64,000 bases of DNA from Beta vulgaris subsp. vulgaris (Eukaryota; Streptophyta; Magnoliopsida; Caryophyllales; Amaranthaceae): contig NC_079202.1 of the NCBI RefSeq assembly GCF_026745355.1, positions 6,279,629 to 6,343,628 on the forward strand, written 5' to 3'. The notes beneath the pieces were generated by a model that worked only from the letters and a program-made list of their open reading frames with translations, searched no databases and was not told where the DNA came from. Within the stretch, counting starts at the first letter, position 1. The number at the start of each line of letters is the position of its first letter. Positions 56,782-64,000 of this stretch are shown in pieces. The position numbers and the translations under genes were made by a program.

Positions 56782-57342
56782 GTATTCATGTGGGATGTCA
56801 GAAGGTGAAATAAAGAGAATTGAAGATGCATATGGCCTTATGAGAAGCAAGTTGCCCTTCAAATACTTAAGGTGCCAATTTGTTCCAAGAAGATATCAAA
56901 AGCACAATGTAATTTGATTATACCAAGAATAAGAGTTTGGAGCACTACGAATTTATCCTGCAGTGCTAGGCCTCAGCTCCGTAATGCTATACTTTTTAGC
57001 TTGCAAAATACTGGTATTTATTATACCAAGAAGTGTCCTCTTTCAAGTGATGAAGGTGTCCCCAAATTTCTCTCTGTCTAAAGAATATATTTTAATATAT
57101 AAATCCGTGAGAAACTTGAGAGTATTACCGCCACATGATAACGTTAAAGGCTAATAGATACTACTACTAACTAAACTTTATTGATACAAAAAAAAAAAAT
57201 ACAAAGCCATAAAACAAACAAAATTTGTGTCAGTAAAATACTGACTGCATGTATATGCGGAAATTTAAGTGCTTTATTTAACATTGGAAATATATCTATA
57301 AACCTTCCTTGGATACTTGTCATACTTGTATAATATAAACTA

Positions 57343-58406
57343 CTTCCTCCATATCAAATTAATTACAACAAATCCTTCGACACGGACTCCTAGGCAAAAT
57401 TTCTTACGGTGAGATTAGAAAAAGGTCAGGTTATGTAATTAAGTTTAATTGGAGAGAGGAGGTGGGGACCAAGCACCACCTAATGTTGCCACTACCAGTA
57501 CCTACTGTCGCCACTACCGCCGGGGAACCACCAGTACCACTACTTACTGCCACCACCATTGCCGAAGCACCACTAGTATCACTAGCACCACCAAAACGCC
57601 ACCACAACCACCGAAACACCAGCAACATCAAAACACCTTCCTGCTTCCCAGATCAAAACACACACCCGAAATTCGAAGCCCAAAACCACCTTCCTACTAC
57701 CCCCACCACCACCCACCGTCAAAACCCATTCCACCTCCACAACACCACCGAAACGAGAGAAACAAATCGAAGAGGAGAAATTCAGAAAGAGATCTGCAAC
57801 AATTCGGGTGGTGGTGGAGGTTTTCGGTGGATTTCGGCTAATCGTGGTTGATTTGGGCTGGTAGTCGAGGTTTTGGATGGATTTCGGCTACTGATGATAT
57901 CGAAGGTGATGATGGTGGTGGTGGGTGGAGGAGATCGAAGGTCGAAGGTGAGTATGATCCTGGTGGTGGACGCCGGCGAAATTGGTGATGTCGGCTGGTC
58001 ATGAGATCGAAGGTGGTGATGGAGGAGATCGAAGGTCGAAGGTAATGATGGTGGTGGTGATGGAGGAGATCGAAGGTCGAAGGTGATGATGATGGTGGTG
58101 GTAGTGGTGGAGGAGAGAGACGATAGAAGGATGGAGATGGAGCATGAGGAGAGATAGATGATGGTGGGTAGTAGAGTGAAGGTGGTAGTGAAGGGAGGGG
58201 GGGTTATATTTAGGTTGATTAATTGTGATTATGTGTGTAATTAATTTGATTTGGATAGTATAATATATGTTTTAGTTTTTTAATAAAGACATTTTGGTAA
58301 TTTTAGGGGTAAAAATCATACCAAAAATGAAAAGAAAGAAATTGTTGCAATTAATTTGAAACAACCATATTTGGAAATTGTTGCAATTAATTTGATACGG
58401 AGGAAG
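57343..58406. mobile_element. Large Stowaway-like element, 1.06 kb, TSD TA
   Basis: Ends are CTTCCTCCATATCAAATTAA and TTAATTTGATACGGAGGAAG, flanked by TA (57341-57342, 58407-58408). The first 30 bp and last 30 bp are inverted copies. The interior is CCACCACC- and GGTGGTGATGG-rich (57460-58200). The open frames there are simple-sequence artefacts or a decayed captured exon. No transposase was seen. Confidence 0.8.
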
Positions 58407-58408
58407 TA

Positions 58409-59125
58409 TAGTATTCTATAACTTTAATAAAAACTCCTTCTCCTTGCCTAGGTACCTTTTCTAAAGTGTGGACACCTCCCAAGTTTAGTATTATTTAATG
58501 AGTCTATTACGAGAGAACTACCTTGTCCACATAATTTATACAAAAAGTACATGGGTAACATATCATAGCTATTGTTCTTGCTAATAAATAACAAGTCGTT
58601 GCCTCTTTATAATTGTGATCATAAAAGATCATATAAACTTACCATATAGAGGCATAATATAAATAACGTATTCATAAAAATTCTTAGAAGTAGTATTAGC
58701 ATTAAAAGCAACGATTATATGACCAAGTTAATATAATAAAATCAAAACCATGTTGTTGTGATATCTCGTAACAATCTCCCTACTAATATAATATATGACT
58801 ACTATAGTATGGAAAAATTTGCATGTTGTAGATTAAAGTAGCATGACAAAACTTGAAAGTCGTATATCATAATTCGAATATGCCGCTAGCTAGATTTCAA
58901 AGAATGCACAATTTAATGAACTTTACTCTAATAACAAGATCTAACAACATACTCATATTGTTTAGTTAGCGATTAATTGAGAGTTTCCAGATTGAAAACT
59001 ACTATAAACTAATAACATGTTGGTGGTAAGTTCATAAAGTAAGTCCACGTTAAGCACGGTGATCAATTAATACTATAACAATGATAATGGATGCAGCTTA
59101 ACATGCGAGTAAGACAAACATCACC

Positions 59126-59130
<5 letters not shown>
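58409..59130. other. Gene-free AT-rich spacer
   Basis: No element ends, coding frames or RNA genes were recognised. Confidence 0.4.
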
Positions 59131-59209
<79 letters not shown>

Positions 59210-59228
59210 ATATATATATATATATATA
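59131..59228. repeat. AT microsatellite
   Basis: About 98 bp of AT repeats with several AATATATATAAT interruptions. The minus-strand Ile/Tyr frame across it is an artefact. Confidence 0.97.
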
Positions 59229-60033
59229 AATAAATATTGAGCTTGACTGTATAATATCAACCATTAATCTAAGACGTCGTAAACAAGATTATATAACACT
59301 CACGAAAACGTGATTTCAAATTCAAAATAACAACCCTAGAAACGTGATATTATGTATGCAAAATAATATTTAAAGATCTAAATATACACGCACCTTGAAA
59401 ATTAATAACTACTAGGGAGGAAGAGAAAGGGTAAAGAGAAGAGAGACTTTAAACTTAAGAAAAGAGATTTATTTCTCAAATTTGGTGTTAAGAATATGAT
59501 GGGTGGAGGCCCCTATTTATACTAGTTTGACAAGTAGAGTCGTACTAGGTCTCGGAACTAAAAGATGGATTTTTGAGAAAAGATAAATAATTTGAGTTAA
59601 GATACACTATTTCTTTCATGATCATCTAACTATAATTGAGGAATATTCCCTAAGATAAATAATCTAAATGTTTACATTAATTATTTAGCAAAAGATATTA
59701 ACTAAAAGATAAGTGAGAAGTAACGATACAACTCACTAGTTCGTGAGTTTTGTGATGCGTCAACGGTTTTGATTTTTTTTTTTTTGTAAATCCTTTTTTT
59801 AAAAATATTTTTTTTCCATTTAAAAAAATCTTTAATTTTACTATGCTAACTACTTGGATTATAATTTGTGAACTTAGATCCAATATTTAATTTGGGCTAT
59901 AATCTATTTGAAAATCGCATAATATATTATAAAAGCCTATTTAAAACCTTTATAATTAATAATAAACCTTTTTAATAAATAAAACCCTTTTAAAAATTAT
60001 AATTCTTAACTTACTAAAAATACGAAGTATTGC
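59229..60033 (-). mobile_element. Probable 3' LTR of the chromovirus gypsy element
   Basis: On the minus strand a purine tract (plus-strand C run 60038-60048) follows the pol region. The LTR would start TGCAATACTTCG at about 60033. A TATAAATAGGGG box on the minus strand lies at 59521-59510. The far end is not identified. Confidence 0.5.
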
Positions 60034-60228
60034 AGACCCCCCCCCCCACAGGAAATTTCGTCCTCGAAACTTAAAGCAAGGAAGTAAAAATAAAGCATGT
60101 AATTCACATAAACCACAAACGTTCTATGAAAATAAGTTGTTCACATAATAACTCATAAAATACGTCAAAAAATAGGGTTCTAAGTCAATGCGCGAAACTT
60201 TATCACATTATACCCCTCTTAAAAGGAG

Positions 60229-60767
60229 TTACTCCCCTGTAACTCTACTACTAACCTTTGCAAACAACTCTGGATATTTCTTTCGCATCTCAGCCTTTGC
60301 TTCCCATGTCGCTTCTTCATACTTCTTATTAGAACATAACACCTTAACAATTTTAACATCCTTATTCTGGGTACTTCTAACCTTACCGTCTAAAATCTTA
60401 ATAGGTCTTTCTTCATAAGACAAGTTCTCATAAATTTGAACTGTTTCAGGTTACAACACATGCAATTTAAATAGGATATACCGTCTCAACTGAGATATAT
60501 GGAACAGATTATGAACACGGCTTAATTCAGTGGTTAGGGATAGTCTATAGGCCACCTTTCCAACTCTATCCAATATCTCATATTGGCCTATACACTTCGT
60601 GTTGAGCATCCCTTTCTTTCCAAACCTTATCAGATTCTTCATTGATGAAACTTTCAAAAGCACGTTTTCTCCCACTTCATATTCTTCTTCCCTACGCTTC
60701 AGATGAGCGTAGCTTTTCTGATGATCTTGGGTTGCCTTAATCTTTCCTTAGATCATATTAACTTGTC
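60229..60767 (-). pseudogene. Chromovirus (Ty3/gypsy) integrase end and chromodomain
   Basis: The minus-strand frame reads the integrase C-terminus: VGENVLLKVSSMKNLIRFGK, IGQYEILDRVGKVAYRLSL, and VHNLFHISQLRRYI. A stop then interrupts HVL-TAA-PETVQIYEN. It continues in the same frame into a chromodomain-like region, EERPIKILDGKVRSTQNKDV and EEATWEAKAEMRKKYPELF, ending at 60229. This arrangement is typical of Tekay/Del chromoviruses, whose chromodomain guides insertion. The only break seen is the one stop. The upstream pol lies beyond a LINE inserted at 60768. Confidence 0.85.
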
Positions 60768-63700
60768 TTTTTTTTCCTAAGTAAGATAAAGATTAATTGC
60801 AAAAAACGAAGTTACAACCAAGCTACTTCATGACAATGCGAACCAACTAGGTTGAACCCCAAAGCCAAGAAGAGCAACACAGACTAATCCATTACAAACT
60901 TACAAACCACTTCAGATCAACTCTAGACACCTTCTGTGGCATAACTGCCACTATTCTTTGCCTAACAGTCTGCTTCAACTGCCTAACCACATGACTAACA
61001 CTAGGGACAACATGATTCCTACTTTGCCAGGTGAAATAAATAGCAGCAGCTATATTAGCATACCATACAGTGAGTCTTCCTTCTTTGTTGAATCCATTGT
61101 TGCAGACAAGCCAACTCACTAGTGACTCTTGTGATCGCCAGCCACTCTTTAACAACACCCAACAATCTCTTACTAAAATCACACTTAAAAAACAAGTGTT
61201 CATGTGTTTCTGCATCATTCTCACATATGTTGCAAGCATCTGAAGCGGCAAAACCAAAATGAGCCAGTTTTGCTTTGGTGTGAAGCTTTGCCTCGACTGC
61301 TAGCCAAGTGATGAATCTGTGTTTTATTGTGCTTATAGTCTATTCCACACCATATGATCCCAATGCACATGCTCCTGTTCCATAGATCCAATCATCTTAT
61401 GGTATACTTGTTTAGTAGAGTATGTATTCATAGCATAAAACTCTACCCTACTAAAGTGTTGTTATAATAGTTGCGTAGTTTCACAGATTTTCCTCTAATA
61501 CCAGTTGCCATTAGTCCTTGGAGTATAAGTCCACCAATCCACATTAATCAAGTACACTGCTTTTATCCACTTCACCGACAAATTTTCTTTATTTGTTGCC
61601 AAAGCCCACACATACTTGCCCATACTAGCCACATTCCATATTTGCACATTCCTAAACCCCAGGCCACCACGAGTTTTGCTACAACACAGTTTCTCCCAAG
61701 CTATATTTCCTCATTTAGCTGTATACACATTTTCAGACCAAAGGAATGCTCTACACATTCTTTCAACCCCTTGTAAAACTTGTTTTGGAAGCACATAGAC
61801 ATGTGCCCAATAAACATGTAAGCTCATGAGAACTGAATTAATCAGTTGGATCCTAGCTGTATAAGACAAGTGTCTTGAACTCCACACCTTGATTTTTGCA
61901 GCCATTTTCTCAATGAGAATCTCACATTGATCATTACAGATCCTTTTAGAACATAAAGGAACTCCTAAATATTTAAAAGGTAACTGACTCCTTTGCAAAC
62001 CTGATACATTAACAATTCTTTGTATCTCATCTTTATTCATAGCACGACATTAGATATCTTACTTACTCACATTTGCTTTTAGTCTTGATGAATCAGATAA
62101 AAGCTTGAAAGCTTGTAAAATCAAGTACACATATGAGAATTCCCCCTTATTGCATAGAATCATATCATCTGCAAAACATAGGTGAGTCAACTTGAGAGCT
62201 TGACATTTAGGATGAAAGTGAAACTGTTCCATAGTACTCATCATCCTCAGTACTCTAGACAAGTACTCCATACTGATTACAAAAAGCAAGGGAGACATAG
62301 GGTCTCCTTACCTCAATTCTCTTGTTGATCTGAAGTAGCCTTTCATAGCACCATTAATCATCAATGAGAATTTTGGTGTAGTGACACACTCCATTATCAT
62401 CTCAACAAAATGAAGGGGAAAACCTAAGTGAGTGAGCATTTCTTGTAGAAAACTACAATCAACTATGTCATAAGCTTTTTGGAGATCATGCTTAATTAAG
62501 CAACTAGGCTTAGGATATTTTCTACCATATTGCTTAACCATGTCCTGGACCACCATAATATTATGAACAATATATCTTCCATGCACAAATCCTCCCTGAT
62601 TCTCAGCAATAACATTAGGTAGAACACATCTCAATCTGCTACACATGAGCTTGGAAAAGCATTTATAGAGTACATTATAACATGAAATGGGCTTGAAATC
62701 ACTTACAGTGGTAGGACATTCTCTTGGGGATAAGAGTAATCACAGTGGAATTCAATTCTTTAAGTAACTTCTTTTGAGGAAAAAAAAAAGTCAAGAAATG
62801 ATATTGTCACATCTGTTCCAATTATCCCCCCAGTTATCTTTATAAAACTGCGGCCCAAATCCATTTGGTCGAGGAACTTTATTCCCAGGAATGAAGAATA
62901 AAGCTTGCTTCACATCTGCAGCTATATAAGGTGCATTCAAGAAGATCTTATGCTCATCCTTGATCAATGAACCACTTTGAACAATCTATTGTATTACATT
63001 CTTCCTATGAGCATGAGCGGTACCCAATAACTGTTGATAATAAGGCAAAAATGCTTTATCCACACCATCAGCTTGATATGCCATATTCCTTGAGCATCTA
63101 TGATTGCATACACTTGATTTTGCACTTTCCTAGCCTTGATGCTCTGATGAAATAAAGCTGTATTATCATCACCATTCATGACCCAGTCTAACTTGGCCTT
63201 TTGCCTAAGATACTCAATGTAAATTTGATGTTTCAATTGATAGTTCTTGGTGGCATCAAGCTCTGCATCTACATATTCAATTTGACTAGGATGGTTATGC
63301 ATTGACTCCTGAGCTTCTATCATTTCATGACGGGCTTTACTTTCATCAGCCTGTACATCAACAAAACCTATTTTATTGAGGTTTATCAAAGCAACTTTAA
63401 TAGATTTTAGCTTTTGCACTACAACATACATCTTGGTTCCTTCCACCCTCATATTTGACTACTCTCTAATGATTTCAGTATAATGAGGAGCATGCCTCCA
63501 TATAGTATAATACTTAAAAGGTTTTTCCCACTATCAATTCTAGGGTAAAATATCAACAGGGTAGGTGAATGATCAAAATCACCCTTAGGTATACAACTCA
63601 CTCCAGTTGTTGGGAATGCCGCCTGCCATGCCATATTAACTAGAACCCTATCCAGCTTTGAAAACACTCTATTATACCCCTGTTGCTTATTATTCCAGGG

Positions 63701-64000
63701 GAAGAAGCTACATGAAATTTTAAGATCATCTAAGCAACACATTGCACACCAATTATTAATTGGATTCATCTCCTGAGCCCTAACAAGTGCTCCAATCCTC
63801 TCATTATGATATCTCACACAATTGAAATCTCCAAGGATTATCCAGGGATGTCGAGTCTGAAGCTCACCTAAATCAGGCCATAAAATCCCTCTATTCATGC
63901 TTTAATTAAAAGCATATACAAAGGTACTGTAGAATCCTAACACTCCATTTCCAAGATCAATGAAATAGTGCATCAACTGACTTGTTGCTTTGATGATGTT
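60768..64000 (-). pseudogene. Minus-strand LINE (L1-type), runs off the window
   Basis: A T run at 60768-60775 marks the short poly(A) end on the minus strand, inside the gypsy pol. From the window edge downward: endonuclease (63898-63449) with HPWIILGDFNCVRYHNERIG, FFPWNNKQQGYNRVFSKLDR and the FDHSP box; a linker with KLDWVMNGDDNTALFHQSIK (63220-63140); reverse transcriptase (62646-61711) with IAENQGGFVHGRYIVHNIM, KHDLQKAYDIVDC, MSPLLFV and the FADD box; then a zf-RVT relic (about 61320-60892, HMNTCF..RDCW). Several frameshifts separate these parts. The start is outside the window. No target duplication could be checked. Confidence 0.88.

Larger units (their letters stand above)
52584..57130 (+). 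pseudogene. Old plus-strand LINE (L1-type), split by a younger LINE
   Basis: This is a non-LTR retrotransposon relic. The endonuclease tail, with FFTWNNKQYGVARVFSKVNR and GEFDHSPALLIVFP, is at 52780-53000. A linker with AKIDWLRDGDENIKLFFQS lies at 53318-53560. Reverse transcriptase pieces at 53610-54420 include GSRQGDPMSPMLFVVCMEYL. The frame is interrupted at 54446 by the inner LINE and resumes at 56800 with a LPFKYL-like segment and a relic of the region after it. It carries many stops and frameshifts. It is the same family as the minus-strand LINE at 60768-64000, whose corresponding residues (WNNKQQGYNRVFSKLDRVLV) are similar. The 5' part and 3' tail are not defined. Confidence 0.85.

Noticed and set aside
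57431..57851. Thr/Pro-rich ORFs on both strands
   Set aside because: Simple CCACC-type repeats within a Stowaway-like element; no conserved motif.
59063..59260. Ile/Tyr-rich minus-strand ORF
   Set aside because: It is a translation of an AT microsatellite.

Overview
This is nuclear DNA from a flowering plant, most likely a eudicot. The window is AT-rich and dominated by nested transposable elements, and it contains one recognisable host gene with GT-AG introns. I cannot name the species from the sequence.

The host gene is a plus-strand 2-oxoglutarate/Fe(II) dioxygenase of the flavanone 3-hydroxylase (F3H) type. Exon 1 is at 24733-25104, exon 2 at 33160-33588 and exon 3 starts at 33818. Exon 3 is split at codon 334 by an 8.9 kb CACTA (En/Spm) DNA transposon at 34019-42922, which is flanked by the 3-bp target duplication CAA. 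The last 20 codons and the stop of F3H lie on the far side, at 42926-42988. Without the insertion the protein would be 354 residues long. With it, translation runs into the transposon end and stops at 34093. All catalytic residues lie upstream of the insertion. Intron 1 is 8 kb and carries several MITEs; another MITE lies about 30 bp upstream of the TATA box.

Layout. 1-9.3 kb: degraded Ty3/gypsy fragments (Tat/Athila-like protease, integrase tail, LTR promoter regions), a short Helitron (4986-5208) and a complete non-autonomous CACTA element (5357-6703, target duplication GAT). 9.3-18.8 kb: a decayed autonomous CACTA element with the same sub-terminal repeats. Its TNP2 pseudogene is cut cleanly by a minus-strand Helitron (13733-14333); it also has a 160-bp tandem array and a TNPA-like pseudogene, and a TRIM retrotransposon (18244-18758) follows. 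18.8-24.6 kb: gene-free spacer with C-rich, telomere-like and tetranucleotide tracts and MITEs. 24.6-43 kb: F3H and the CACTA element inside it, which carries a nearly intact TNP2 and a complete TNPA-like gene. 43-47 kb: a cluster of TRIM-type LTRs, including a Cassandra LTR with a 5S-rRNA-like internal promoter, and a third Helitron. 47.1-52.6 kb: a complete LTR retrotransposon without coding capacity (target duplication CATAC), itself carrying a 2.56 kb solo LTR (target duplication TATGG). 52.7-57.2 kb: a plus-strand LINE interrupted by a younger minus-strand LINE with an 18-bp target duplication. 57.3-58.4 kb: a 1.06 kb Stowaway-like element. 58.4-64 kb: a chromovirus gypsy tail (integrase end and chromodomain) interrupted by another LINE that runs off the window.

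The genes do not form a pathway here. The story is layered transposition, with the F3H insertion as the event most likely to matter to the plant.
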